Positions 1 to 9,400 of a DNA stretch of 64,000 bases are shown here, in pieces. Every line of letters starts with the position of its first letter. The stretch's first letter is position 1. The translations under genes and the position numbers were made by a program. Source of the DNA: JAIBJN01 sp963842305 (lineage in GTDB: Bacteria > Actinomycetota > Thermoleophilia > Gaiellales > Gaiellaceae); the NCBI GenBank assembly GCA_963842305.1, contig CAWJFW010000008.1, positions 124,001-188,000 of the forward strand. The letters are read 5' to 3'. The notes beneath the pieces were generated by a model. That model was not told the DNA's origin. It searched no databases and worked only from the letters and a program-made list of their open reading frames with translations.

Positions 1-1416
1 CAGTTCCTCGAGGGCCTGCGACGCGGCGAGCGCGAGGTCTGGCTCAACGGTGAGCGCGTGACGCATCCGCTGGAGCGTGAGGAGCTGCGCGCCGCGGCCG
101 AGTCGATGGCGCGCGTCTTCGACCTCCAGCACGAGCACGCGGACGAGATGCTCGCCCCGTCGCCCGACGACGGGCGCCTCGTCAACGTCACCCATCTGAT
201 CCCGCGCTCGCGCGAGGACCTGGAGCGACGCCGCCGCGCGATCGAGCTCACGGCCTCGCTCTCCGCCGGAATGATGGGGAGGACGCCCGACTACCTGAAC
301 GTCACGTTCGCCTGCTTCGCCGGGCGCACGGACGTCTGGGCGCGGCGGGGCAACGAGGAGGGCGCGGAGAACCTCGCCGCCTACCAGAAGCGCATGCGCG
401 ACGAGGACCTGTCGACGACGCACGCGCTCATGAATCCGCAGGTCGACCGCACGAAGCCGGAGGCCGAGCAGGCCGCCGGCCAGATCGCGCTACACAAGAT
501 CTCCGAGACCGACGACACGATCGTCGTTCGAGGCGCCCGGATGCTCGCGACGCTGGCTCCGTTCGCCGACGAGCTGCTGATCTACCCCGGTTCCGACATC
601 CGCCCCCAGGACGGGCGCTACGCGCTCTCGTTCGCCATCCCGATCGCAACGCCCGGCCTCAAGCTGATCTGCCGCGACAGCTACTCGAAGCAGCGGCCCG
701 CCTACGACTACCCGCTCTCGTCGCGCTTCGACGAGATGGACTGCGTGGTCATCTTCGACGAGGTCGAGGTGCCGAAGGAACGCGTCTTCCTGGACGGCGA
801 CACCGTCGGCTACTCGGAGGTCATCACCGAGACGGGCTGGCGCGGCCACATCATGCACCAGGCCTTCACGCGCGCCTACGTGAAGCTCTGCTTCGCCTTC
901 GGCCTCGGGCACCTGATCGCCAACACGATCGGGGTCGTCCGCTTCGACCACATCCAGGAGAAGCTCGGACAGATCTGGAACATGTGCGAGCTGACCCGCT
1001 CCGCGCTCGTGGCCGGCGAGGCGGGCTCGAGCCTGGATGAGGGCGGAGTCTGGTACCCCGACGACCGACCCTTCCTGGCCCTCCGCGGCGAGATGCCCAA
1101 GTGGCTACCGCGCGCGAACGAGCTCCTTCAGCTGATCGGGGGCGGCGGCTTCATGGCCACCCCGTCCCGGGCCGACCTGGACGGGCCGCTACGCCCGCTC
1201 ATCGACACCTTCTACCAGGCGGCTGGGGCCGACGCGGAGCGACGGATCCGGCTCTTCCGGCTCGCCTGGGACTACATCGGCTCCGACCTCGGCGGCCGCG
1301 GCGAGCTGTACGAGCGCTTCTACCTCTCGGACTCCTGGCGGATGACGGCGCTCGCCTACTCGATCGCGGACAAGTCCTTCGCCGAGTCCCTCGTCGAGCA
1401 GTTCCTCCACGACTGA
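1..1416 (+). CDS. hpaB: 4-hydroxyphenylacetate 3-monooxygenase-type oxygenase (HpaB family), 5' end outside window
   Basis: FADH2-dependent oxygenase component of a two-component flavin monooxygenase, which typically ortho-hydroxylates a phenolic substrate. The reading frame is open from base 1, and the residues before the GTG at 58 (EGLRRGEREVWLNGERV) already match the family N-terminus, so the true start lies upstream and the GTG is internal. Family features seen are SLSAGMMGRTPDYLNV, the DLSTTHALMNPQVDR segment and the conserved C-terminal half. The stop overlaps the next start (TGATG). A reductase of the HpaC type is encoded in the same operon at 5725. The family is clear; the substrate is not, because related enzymes act on phenols, chlorophenols and antibiotic intermediates. 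Confidence 0.9.
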   Translation, partial: QFLEGLRRGEREVWLNGERVTHPLEREELRAAAESMARVFDLQHEHADEMLAPSPDDGRLVNVTHLIPRSREDLERRRRAIELTASLSAGMMGRTPDYLNVTFACFAGRTDVWARRGNEEGAENLAAYQKRMRDEDLSTTHALMNPQVDRTKPEAEQAAGQIALHKISETDDTIVVRGARMLATLAPFADELLIYPGSDIRPQDGRYALSFAIPIATPGLKLICRDSYSKQRPAYDYPLSSRFDEMDCVVIFDEVEVPKERVFLDGDTVGYSEVITETGWRGHIMHQAFTRAYVKLCFAFGLGHLIANTIGVVRFDHIQEKLGQIWNMCELTRSALVAGEAGSSLDEGGVWYPDDRPFLALRGEMPKWLPRANELLQLIGGGGFMATPSRADLDGPLRPLIDTFYQAAGADAERRIRLFRLAWDYIGSDLGGRGELYERFYLSDSWRMTALAYSIADKSFAESLVEQFLHD

Positions 1417-2243
1417 TGCTGCGCGGCTACTCGCTCCCACGCTCGCCCGAAGGCCGCTCTTCCCTCGTCCCTACGCCCCCGTGGCACTACGTCGGTGACT
1501 TCCTCGTGATCGAGTACTGGGCGGCGCCCGAGGCGGCCGCGGCGGTGCTGCCTCCAGGGCTCGAGCCGCATCCCGACCCGGGCCGAAGCGCGGCGCTCTT
1601 CATCGACTGGCAGTCGTGCTCGGACTCCGGTGTGGAGCTCGAGGATCCGATCCGGAGCCAGTACAAGGAGTTCTTCGTCGTCGTCAACGCCCTCCTGGAC
1701 GGGGAGCCCGTGACGACGTGTCCCTACATCTGGGTCGACAAAGATTTCGCCCTCGCTCGCGGCTGGGTGCAGGGGTTCCCGAAGAAGCTGGGCTCCATCC
1801 ACATGACCCGGCACTTCGCGCTCGGCTCGAAGGCGGGGCCGGACCTGGCGGCCGGAGGTCGCTTCGCCGGGACGCTGGCCGCCAACGACCGCCGCCTCGC
1901 GTTCGGAGCGGTGACCCTCGAGCGCGAGAGCGCCGAGGGCCCGACGCACAACGATCCGCCGCTCGTGAACGTGCGCCACTTCCCGCGCCTCGCCGCGGGT
2001 CGCCACGACGTTCCCGCAGTGCACGAGCTCGTCAGAGCCCAAAGCCGCGACCGGTCGATTTCGCCGATCTGGGAGGGCTCGGCCGAGCTCGAACTTCACG
2101 AGGCTCCGGCCGAGGAGCTCGCCGCCCTGGCGCCGGTGCGCGTCGGCAAGGGCTTCCACTTCACGTTCGCCTACACGGTCGACGACCTCGAGACCGTGCG
2201 CGACTACACGCGCTCCGAGGTTCCCGCCGGCGTCGAGGTCTGA
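1416..2243 (+). CDS. acetoacetate decarboxylase family protein
   Basis: 275-residue protein of the acetoacetate decarboxylase (ADC) superfamily. The core GWVQGFPKKLGSIHM matches the ADC motif that carries the Schiff-base lysine. The N-terminal WHYVGDFLVIEYWA and the VNVRHFPRL segment are also typical. The ATG overlaps the stop of the HpaB gene and the stop overlaps the next ATG, so the gene sits inside a translationally coupled operon. Family members decarboxylate beta-keto acids or perform hydratase/aldol-type steps on ring-cleavage products. I infer a downstream step in breakdown of the HpaB product; the reaction cannot be fixed from sequence. Confidence 0.85.
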   Translation: MLRGYSLPRSPEGRSSLVPTPPWHYVGDFLVIEYWAAPEAAAAVLPPGLEPHPDPGRSAALFIDWQSCSDSGVELEDPIRSQYKEFFVVVNALLDGEPVTTCPYIWVDKDFALARGWVQGFPKKLGSIHMTRHFALGSKAGPDLAAGGRFAGTLAANDRRLAFGAVTLERESAEGPTHNDPPLVNVRHFPRLAAGRHDVPAVHELVRAQSRDRSISPIWEGSAELELHEAPAEELAALAPVRVGKGFHFTFAYTVDDLETVRDYTRSEVPAGVEV

Positions 2244-3016
2244 TGCGGGCGGCGCTCGTCACCGGAGGCGGGACCGGCATCGGCGCGGCAATCGCGCGCC
2301 GCCTGGCAGCAGATGGGTACGGCATCTGCATCACCGGGCGCCGCCGCGAGCCGCTCGAGGCGATCGCTAACGAGACCGGCGCGCTTGCGGTCGTGGCCGA
2401 CACGGGCGACCCGGCCGACGCCGAGCAGGCTGTCGCCGCGGCCAAGGAGGCATTCGGCCGGCTCGACGTCCTCGTCTGCAACGCGGGCATCGGGCTGGGC
2501 GGGGCCGTGGGAGAGCAGTCGCCGGAAGGGTGGGACGCGGTCATGCGCACGAACCTGACCGGGGCGTTCCTGGCCAGCCGGGCGGCGATGCCGGAGCTCG
2601 TGCGGACCAAAGGCTCGCTCGTGACCATCTCCTCCGACTCGGGGCTGCGTGCCGCTCCGCGCTCAGCCGCCTACTGTGCGGCCAAGGCGGGGCTGATCAT
2701 GCTCACGCAATGCATCGCGCTCGACTACGGGCCGCTCGGGGTGCGCGCCAACTGCATTTGCCCCGGCTGGGTGCGGACACCGATGGCCGACGAGGAGATG
2801 GACGAGCTCGCGGAGCTGCGGGGCACCGACCGCGAGGGGGCCTACGCGCTCGTCGCCTCGCCGGTGCCGCTGCGACGCCCCGGCACTCCGGAGGAGATCG
2901 CTTCGGCGGTCGCCTGGCTCGCGTCCGACGAGGCGGGCTTCACGACCGGCGCGGTGGTGGCGATCGACGGGGGCAACACCGTCGTCGACCCGAGCGCCAC
3001 GGTGTTCACGCAATGA
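2243..3016 (+). CDS. SDR family NAD(P)-dependent oxidoreductase
   Basis: Classical short-chain dehydrogenase, 257 aa, near the family norm. Visible are the nucleotide-binding TGGGTGIG at the N-terminus, CNAG near residue 90, the catalytic Ser in ISSDS, YCAAK (Tyr-x-x-x-Lys) and the C-terminal GAVVAIDGGNT. Start ATG overlaps the ADC-like stop, and the stop overlaps the following ATG. It probably oxidises an alcohol intermediate or reduces a keto intermediate of the pathway encoded from 1 to 6482. Substrate unknown. Confidence 0.9.
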   Translation: MRAALVTGGGTGIGAAIARRLAADGYGICITGRRREPLEAIANETGALAVVADTGDPADAEQAVAAAKEAFGRLDVLVCNAGIGLGGAVGEQSPEGWDAVMRTNLTGAFLASRAAMPELVRTKGSLVTISSDSGLRAAPRSAAYCAAKAGLIMLTQCIALDYGPLGVRANCICPGWVRTPMADEEMDELAELRGTDREGAYALVASPVPLRRPGTPEEIASAVAWLASDEAGFTTGAVVAIDGGNTVVDPSATVFTQ

Positions 3017-4461
3017 CGACCGTCGCCGGCGTTGCCGTCTCCCCCGATCACTTCATCGCCGGGAAGCGCGTCGCGAGCGACGATCGCTTCGAGGACCGCT
3101 CCCCGATCGACGAGCAGGTGCTCGCCGAGATCGCCCGCGGGAGCGAGCGAGAGGTCGAGCTTGCGGTCGAGGCCGCCGTCGCCGCCTTTCCGGCATGGGC
3201 GGCGCTCGGGGTCTCCGGGCGGGCCGAGCGCCTGCGCCGGCTCGCCGACCTGATCGACGAGAACGTGGATCGGATCGCAGCCGTCGAGTGCCTCGACATG
3301 GCGATGCTCGAGCGGTCCCTACGGGCCCGCGTCATCCCGCGCGGAGCGCGGAACTTCCGCGCGTACGCGGATCTGGCGGAGGGCCACCAGGAGCGCGCGT
3401 GGAGCTCGAACGGGACCGCGAACCGCGTCGTCCGCATGCCCGCGGGGCCGGTCGGCGTGATCACGCCCTGGAACGCGCCCTTCATGCTGTCGACCTGGAA
3501 GACCGCCCCGGCACTCGCTGCGGGCTGCGCGGTCGTCCTCAAGCCGCCGGAGTGGGCGCCGCTCACGTGCTCGCTGCTGGCCGACCTGACGGCGGAGGCC
3601 GAGATCCCGCCCGGCGTCTTCAACGTCGTCCAGGGAATCGGCGAAGAGGCGGGTGCTGCGCTGGTCTCGAACCCGCGCCTGCGCCGCGTGAGCTTCACGG
3701 GCTCGTCGGACACCGGCCGGCTCGTCGCGACGGCGGCCGCCCAGAACCTCGTGCCGTTCACGGCGGAGCTCGGGGGAAAGGGCCCACTCGTCGTCTTCGC
3801 CGACGCCGACCTCGACGCGGCCGCGCAGAAAGCCGCCCTGCAGTACGACGACTCGGGCCAGAACTGCATGGCGGGCACGCGGCTCCTCGCCGACAACGCG
3901 GTGGCCGGAGAGTTCCTCGAGCGCTTCCACCGCGCCGTCGACGCCCACGTCCTCGGCGACCCACGTGAGGAGACGACGACGATCTCGCCGCTCATCCACC
4001 GCGATCACCTTGCGCGCGTCGAGGGTTTCGTCGAGCGGGCGCGCGCGGGCGGAGACCGCATCGTGCGCGGCGGCCAAGTCGCGGAGATCGGCGGGCTCTG
4101 GTACGAGCCGACCCTCGTCGAGCCGCGCTCGAACGATTCCGAGATCGTCCAGCGGGAGGTGTTCGGCCCGGTGCTGACGTTCCAGACCTTCACGAGCGAG
4201 GACGAGGCCGTCGCTTTGGCGAATTCGACCGAGTACGGGCTCGCGGCGACCGTCTTCACTTCGTCGAGCGAACGCGCCGAGCGCGTGGGCCGGTCGGTCC
4301 GCGCAGGAACGGTCTGGGTCAACGCCTTCCTCGTCCGCGACCTGACCGCGCCCTTCGGCGGGGTCGGCGTCTCGGGCATCGGGCGCGAGGGCGGCGACTA
4401 CGCGCTCGATTTCTACTCCGACCTGAAGACGCTCCAGATCCTGGAGGACTCGACCCGATGA
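3013..4461 (+). CDS. NAD(P)-dependent aldehyde dehydrogenase
   Basis: 482-aa aldehyde dehydrogenase superfamily member. Seen are the cofactor-loop FTGSSDTGR, the general-base Glu in AELGGKGP, the catalytic Cys in GQNCMAGTR, the segment EVFGPVL, and TPWNAPFML near residue 155. The ORF opens far upstream, but the ATG at 3013 overlaps the SDR stop (ATGA) and begins the family N-terminus, so it is preferred. Its context, with an HpaB-type hydroxylase, suggests a role like the semialdehyde dehydrogenases of aromatic catabolism (HpaE type), oxidising an aldehyde to an acid. That role is inferred. Confidence 0.9.
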   Translation: MTTVAGVAVSPDHFIAGKRVASDDRFEDRSPIDEQVLAEIARGSEREVELAVEAAVAAFPAWAALGVSGRAERLRRLADLIDENVDRIAAVECLDMAMLERSLRARVIPRGARNFRAYADLAEGHQERAWSSNGTANRVVRMPAGPVGVITPWNAPFMLSTWKTAPALAAGCAVVLKPPEWAPLTCSLLADLTAEAEIPPGVFNVVQGIGEEAGAALVSNPRLRRVSFTGSSDTGRLVATAAAQNLVPFTAELGGKGPLVVFADADLDAAAQKAALQYDDSGQNCMAGTRLLADNAVAGEFLERFHRAVDAHVLGDPREETTTISPLIHRDHLARVEGFVERARAGGDRIVRGGQVAEIGGLWYEPTLVEPRSNDSEIVQREVFGPVLTFQTFTSEDEAVALANSTEYGLAATVFTSSSERAERVGRSVRAGTVWVNAFLVRDLTAPFGGVGVSGIGREGGDYALDFYSDLKTLQILEDSTR

Positions 4462-5732
4462 CCGTGCTCGACCCCGGGCTCGGCCTCGACGACGTCAACC
4501 TCGAGAACGACGTCTTCGCCGAGCGCTTTCCGCACGAGACGTTCGCGCTCCTACGCCGCGAGGCGCCGGTGTGGTGGTACGACTGGCCGCTAGGGCGCGG
4601 CTACTGGTGCGTGACCAAGCACGCCGACGTCGTCGCGGTCTCACGGGACACGAAGACGTTCACCTCCGAGCAGGGGGCGAACCTCGAGGATCTCGACGAG
4701 GAGCAGCAGGTCGTGCGCCAGTCGATGCTGGAGACGGATCCGCCGAGGCACACGCGCCTGCGCGGGCTCGTCGGGCCGCCGTTTACGCCCCGGGCCATCA
4801 AGGCCTACGAGCTCGCCCTTCGCGAGCTCACTGTGGACGTCCTCGACCGGGCCCTGCCGCTCGGCGAGTTCGACTTCATCGAGGAAATCGCGAAGCAGCT
4901 GCCGATTCGCGTCCTCGCCAGGCTGCTGGGCGCACCGGACACGGACAACGACCGGCTGATCGACTGGGGCGACCGCATGATCGGCAACACCGACCCCGAG
5001 CTGGCCGACGTGCTCCACGACAGCCCCGACAGCGACCGCTACCGGCTGCTGCCCTTCCGGAGCCCCGCCGCGCTCGAGCTCTTCGACTACGGCCACCAGC
5101 TGGCCGCCGAGCGGCGCCGGGCACCGACCGACGACCTCGTGAGCAAGCTCGTCCACACCGAAATCGACGGGGAGCGTCTGACGGAGCGGGAGTTCGACAC
5201 GATGTTCCTACTCCTCGTCGTCGCCGGCAACGAGACGACACGCCAGGCGATCGCCCACGGGATGCTGGCGCTGACAGAGCACCGCGACCAGTGGCAGCGC
5301 CTGCGTGACGAGCCGGAGCTCGCCTGGAACGCGGGCGCGGACGAGATCCTGCGCTGGTCGTCGCCCGTGCTGCACTTCCGTCGAACTGCGACGCAGGACG
5401 TCGAGCTTCGTGGGCAGACGATCAGAGCCGGCGACAAGGTCGTCATCTGGTACGGGTCGGCGAACTTCGACGAGGAGATCTTCCCGGAGCCGCTTCGGTT
5501 CGACGTCGGGCGAAAGCCGAACCCGCACGTCACCTTCGGGGGCGGCGGCCCACACTTCTGCCTCGGCGCCCACCTGGCGAGGCTGGAGGTCCAGGTGATG
5601 TTCGACCTGCTGCTCCCGCGACTCGCCGACCTCGAGCTGACGGGACCGCCGGAGCGGATGCGCACGAACTTCACCAACGCGCTCAAGCGCATGCCGGTGC
5701 GCGTGACGGCGAAGGCGGCGGCCGATGTCTGA
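4458..5732 (+). CDS. cytochrome P450
   Basis: Soluble bacterial P450 of 424 aa. I-helix motif AGNETTRQ, ExxR in EILRWS, and the heme-ligand loop FGGGGPHFCLGAHLA with its cysteine are all present. Start overlaps the aldehyde dehydrogenase stop by 4 bases, and the stop overlaps the flavin reductase start by 8. Electron partners (ferredoxin or reductase) are not encoded nearby. Having a P450 and an HpaB/HpaC-type flavin monooxygenase in one operon suggests two separate oxygenations of one substrate, or ring hydroxylation plus side-chain or O-alkyl cleavage. Confidence 0.92.
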   Translation: MTVLDPGLGLDDVNLENDVFAERFPHETFALLRREAPVWWYDWPLGRGYWCVTKHADVVAVSRDTKTFTSEQGANLEDLDEEQQVVRQSMLETDPPRHTRLRGLVGPPFTPRAIKAYELALRELTVDVLDRALPLGEFDFIEEIAKQLPIRVLARLLGAPDTDNDRLIDWGDRMIGNTDPELADVLHDSPDSDRYRLLPFRSPAALELFDYGHQLAAERRRAPTDDLVSKLVHTEIDGERLTEREFDTMFLLLVVAGNETTRQAIAHGMLALTEHRDQWQRLRDEPELAWNAGADEILRWSSPVLHFRRTATQDVELRGQTIRAGDKVVIWYGSANFDEEIFPEPLRFDVGRKPNPHVTFGGGGPHFCLGAHLARLEVQVMFDLLLPRLADLELTGPPERMRTNFTNALKRMPVRVTAKAAADV

Positions 5733-6270
5733 GGGCGGAGGGCCGTCCGAGGCTCTCGTCAGCGCGTTCCGCGGCTGCGTCGGCGAGTTCGCCACCGGCG
5801 TCGCCGTCGTCACTGCCGAGCACGAGGACGTTCCGGCCGGGATGACGCTGAACGCCTTCACGTCCGTCTCGCTCGATCCGCTCCTCGTGCTGATCTCGCT
5901 CGGTAACGAGTCCCGCACGCTGTACGCCACGAGCGTGAGTGGGCGCTTCGCCGTGAGCATCCTCAGGCGTGGACAGCACGAGGTCGCGCTCGACTTCTCG
6001 GCGCCCGGGGCGCCGTTCCCACTCGGGCACGTGGAGCGTGATCGCGAGGGCTTTCTGATGGTTTCCGGGGCGACGGCCGTGCTGCGCTGCAACGTCGAGC
6101 GCATCGAGGCGGCCGGGGACCATTCGCTCGTGCTCGGCGAGGTCGTCTCGATCGCGCATGGAGGCGGCGAGCCGCTCCTGTTCCATCGAGGCCGCTTCGG
6201 CGGGCTCGAGCTGGACAGCGTCGTGCCGGCCGGGCACCCTATCGCCATCGACGACGGAGCCGGCTGGTGA
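5725..6270 (+). CDS. flavin reductase family protein (HpaC-type)
   Basis: 181-aa flavin reductase domain protein (FMN-binding split barrel). The segments GEFATGVAVVTAEH, MTLNAFTSVSLDPLL and GRFAVSIL are typical of NAD(P)H:flavin oxidoreductases that feed reduced flavin to HpaB-type oxygenases. It overlaps the P450 by 8 bases and the next gene by 4. The obvious partner is the oxygenase at the start of the operon. Family assignment is firm; the partner is inferred from co-location. Confidence 0.9.
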   Translation: MSEGGGPSEALVSAFRGCVGEFATGVAVVTAEHEDVPAGMTLNAFTSVSLDPLLVLISLGNESRTLYATSVSGRFAVSILRRGQHEVALDFSAPGAPFPLGHVERDREGFLMVSGATAVLRCNVERIEAAGDHSLVLGEVVSIAHGGGEPLLFHRGRFGGLELDSVVPAGHPIAIDDGAGW

Positions 6271-6482
6271 GCTTCGAGACCGACATCCGCCCGCTGTTTC
6301 GCCCGGAGGACGCGGGCGCGATGTCGTGGGCGTTCGACCTGGCCTCCTACGAGGACGTGAAAGAACACGCCGAGAACATCTACGAGCGCCTCGCCGACGG
6401 CTCGATGCCGTGTGACGACCCCTGGCCGGACGAGCAGGTACAGCGCTTCAGGGAGTGGATCGACGCGGGGACGCCGCCCTAG
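6267..6482 (+). CDS. small conserved-looking protein of unknown function
   Basis: 71-aa acidic protein that starts at a GTG overlapping the flavin reductase stop (GTGA). Ordered features are DIRPLFRPED near the N-terminus, SWAFDLASYEDVKEHAENI, a single cysteine in GSMPCDD and a Trp-rich tail. The layout recalls cytochrome-c-like small proteins, but the CxxCH heme motif is missing. It is probably the last gene of the operon. Its stop TAG shares the palindrome CTAG with the stop of the convergent SARP gene. I do not know its function. Confidence 0.7.
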   Translation: MSFETDIRPLFRPEDAGAMSWAFDLASYEDVKEHAENIYERLADGSMPCDDPWPDEQVQRFREWIDAGTPP

Positions 6483-9400
6483 CGGAGAAGATCCGCGCGG
6501 GCCGTGATCACACGATCGACGACCGCGCCCTCGTAGCCGCCCCCGAAGCCCCGGTGGCCCTTGCCGACGACGCGGAAGATCGTCACCGGCCCCTCTACGA
6601 GGTCGCCGTACTCGTCGAAGCGGATGTCGCCGAGAATGCCGTCCTCGACCGTCGTCAGGCGAAGCTCTTGTCCGACAGACGAGCGCGTGCCGTCGGAGCG
6701 GGCGATCGCGTCGAGCAGGATCTCCGCCGCCTGGGCGGCGTACGCGGCGGAGTACGACGGGCTCGGCTCGCCTGCTCGCGTCGCTTCGAACTCCTCGAGA
6801 AACCGCTTGCCCGGGGGCGGGAGCTCGCCGTTCGGCACGCCATAGACGCTGAGGTACATCCCTCGTGCCGCCGGCCCCGCGGCCTCGATCAGATCCGGGA
6901 CGGGGAAGAACCGATCGGGGGCGACGAGCGCCACGTCGGGACCGAGGCGGGCGCGGAGATCACGAACCAGGGTGCCGCCGTTCGGATAGAGGAAGCCGCC
7001 GAGGAAGACCGCGTCGGCGCGAGTCCGAGCGATGCGCCGGGCGAGGCGCTCGAAGTTCCGCGCTTTGTCGCTCCACTTGGTGGAGCCGACGATCTCGAGC
7101 CCGAGGTTCCGGGCCGCCGTCGCCACGTCGGTACCAAGGTAGGGGTCCGGGTCCGTGAGTACGAACAGGCGCCGCGCGCCCAGCTCCTCGACGAGCTGGG
7201 CGCCGGCCACCGCCTGCAGGTGGTCGGCGGCCGCGATGCGGACGAAGTTCCGCTCGCCCGACGGGTACAAATCCTCGAGCTCGCCGGGGTGCATCCCCGG
7301 GTACGGACGCGTGAGCCCGGTCCACGTGTTCGAGGGGCTGATCATGGCCAAGGCCCCGCCCGGAGCCGCGTTCGCAATCGGGATCTGCGCGTGCGAGCAG
7401 GCTGAGTTGTGCGTCCCGATGACACCGATGACCGCAAGGTTACGGGCATAGGCCTTCGCGTTCGAGAGGCACTTGTAGGGGTCGTAGTTTCCGGCCTGGG
7501 CCGTCGAGTCGTCGCACGACTGGTAGCCGACGGTGTATGGCCCCGCCCTGAAGTCGCGCTCCTCCAGGACGAAGCGGATCGCCTCCGTCATGGGCAGGGT
7601 GGCCGCTCGGGGCTGGCCCTGCAGCGGGAGGTCGGACGCGAGAAGGAGGCGCGGGCTGCCCGCTCCGCCGTAGAAGAGCTTGCTGCAGAATGAAGCTGGG
7701 AGGGTCTGCTCGACGGAGGGCGGGCCAGCCGAGGTCACCCACACGGCACCTTCGCCCACGGCGATTCCGCGCGGTGCCATCCGGCTGACAACCCGCGCTT
7801 CGTTCGTGTCCGGGTCGATGCGGTAGACCTCGTCGGAAATCTCGTTGGTCGCCCAGACCGCTCCCTCGCCGAAGGCGACCCCGCGAACGCCGACATCGAG
7901 CGGGATGCTGCGCAGGATAGGCTCCGGGTCGGGGTCGATTCGCCAGACGCTGCCGCCGACGGGATCGGCGACCCAGACCGCGCCGGCGCCGACAGCCAGC
8001 CCAGCCACGCTCTCGGTGGCGAGGGGGATCCTCTGCGAGGCGGCGCCCGTCCGAGGATCGATCTCGATGACCTCCCCTCGGTCGCTGACGATCCACACCT
8101 CGCCCTCGCCCGCAGCGATGCTCAGCGCCAGGAGGCCGGCAACGCCCGACACGACTCGGTTCGTCCCCGGGTCGATCCGCGAGACGCTCAAGTCGGGATT
8201 GATCACCCAGACGGCGGCATCCGTCGCCGCGATGTTCGGCAGCAGACTGTCCTGCGAGACCCGGATGAGAGCCGCGGCGTCTGCCCGGGACAGGGGGATC
8301 GTCTCCTCGACGACGGCCGACTCCGGACCGAGTCGAGACACGCTCTGCGGGAGCGCAGTCCGTGCCTGGGGCGCGCCGTTTCCGATCCAGATCGCGCCCG
8401 CACCGGCAGCGAGGTCGGTCGGTGTCGAGCCCGTGCTGAAGGTCCGCACGACGGCGCGCTCCTTCGGATCGATCTGCGAAACGGTCCTGTCGTCGGCGTC
8501 GAGCACCCAAACGCTCCCTTCCCCGACGGCGATGCTCGTGGGCGCCGTTCCGAGGGGGATGGTCGCCAGGAGCTCGCCCGTCCTCGGATCCAGCACGCCC
8601 ACGTTGCCGCCCGCGATCGTCTCCTCGCTGCCTCCATCGCGGACGAGCAGGACGGCGACTGCACCAACGGCCATGGCGAGGAGGAGGGTGCCGGCCAGGA
8701 CGAGCACTCGCGCGCGGCGGCGGGCGGGCCTCGGCCCCGGCATCCGCGCCGGCGCCGCGAGCTCCGGGTCCTGCTCCAGAATCTGGCGCTCGAGCCGCTG
8801 CAGCCCCTGGCTCGGCTCCAAACCGAGCTCCTCGGCGAGGGCCAGACGGAGCTCCTGGTAGACGTGTAGTGCCTCGGCCTGGCGGTCCGAGCGATAGAGG
8901 GCGAGCATGAGCTGGCCACGCAGGCGCTCACGCAGCGGGTGGCGCGCGACGAGCGCCTCCAGCTCGCCGATCAACTCAGTGTGGCGGCCAAGCGCGAGGT
9001 CGGCCTCGAACCGCTCTTCGAGCGCAGTCAGCTGCAGCTCGTCGAGCCGCGCGATCTCCGTCTGTGCGAACGCCTCGAAGGCGAAGTCCGCCAAGGCGGG
9101 GCCCCGCCAGAGGGCGAGCGCCCGGCGCAACTCCTCGGCGGCCTCCTCAGGCTTCCCGTCGGCTCGAGCCCGTCGCGCGTCCTCGAGCATGCCCTGGAAG
9201 CGGTCTGCGTCGACCTGGCCGGGCTCGACCGTGAGGACGTAGCCGTGGCCGCGGGTCTGGAGCGGCCCCACCATGTGCGCCCCGGGATCCTCGTCCCCGT
9301 TGAGCGACCGGCGCAGACGCGAGACCTGAGCCTGAAGCGTCTTCGCCGCCGACGGCGGGGGCGTCTCGCCCCAGAGCTCGTCGATCAGCCGGTCGAGCGA

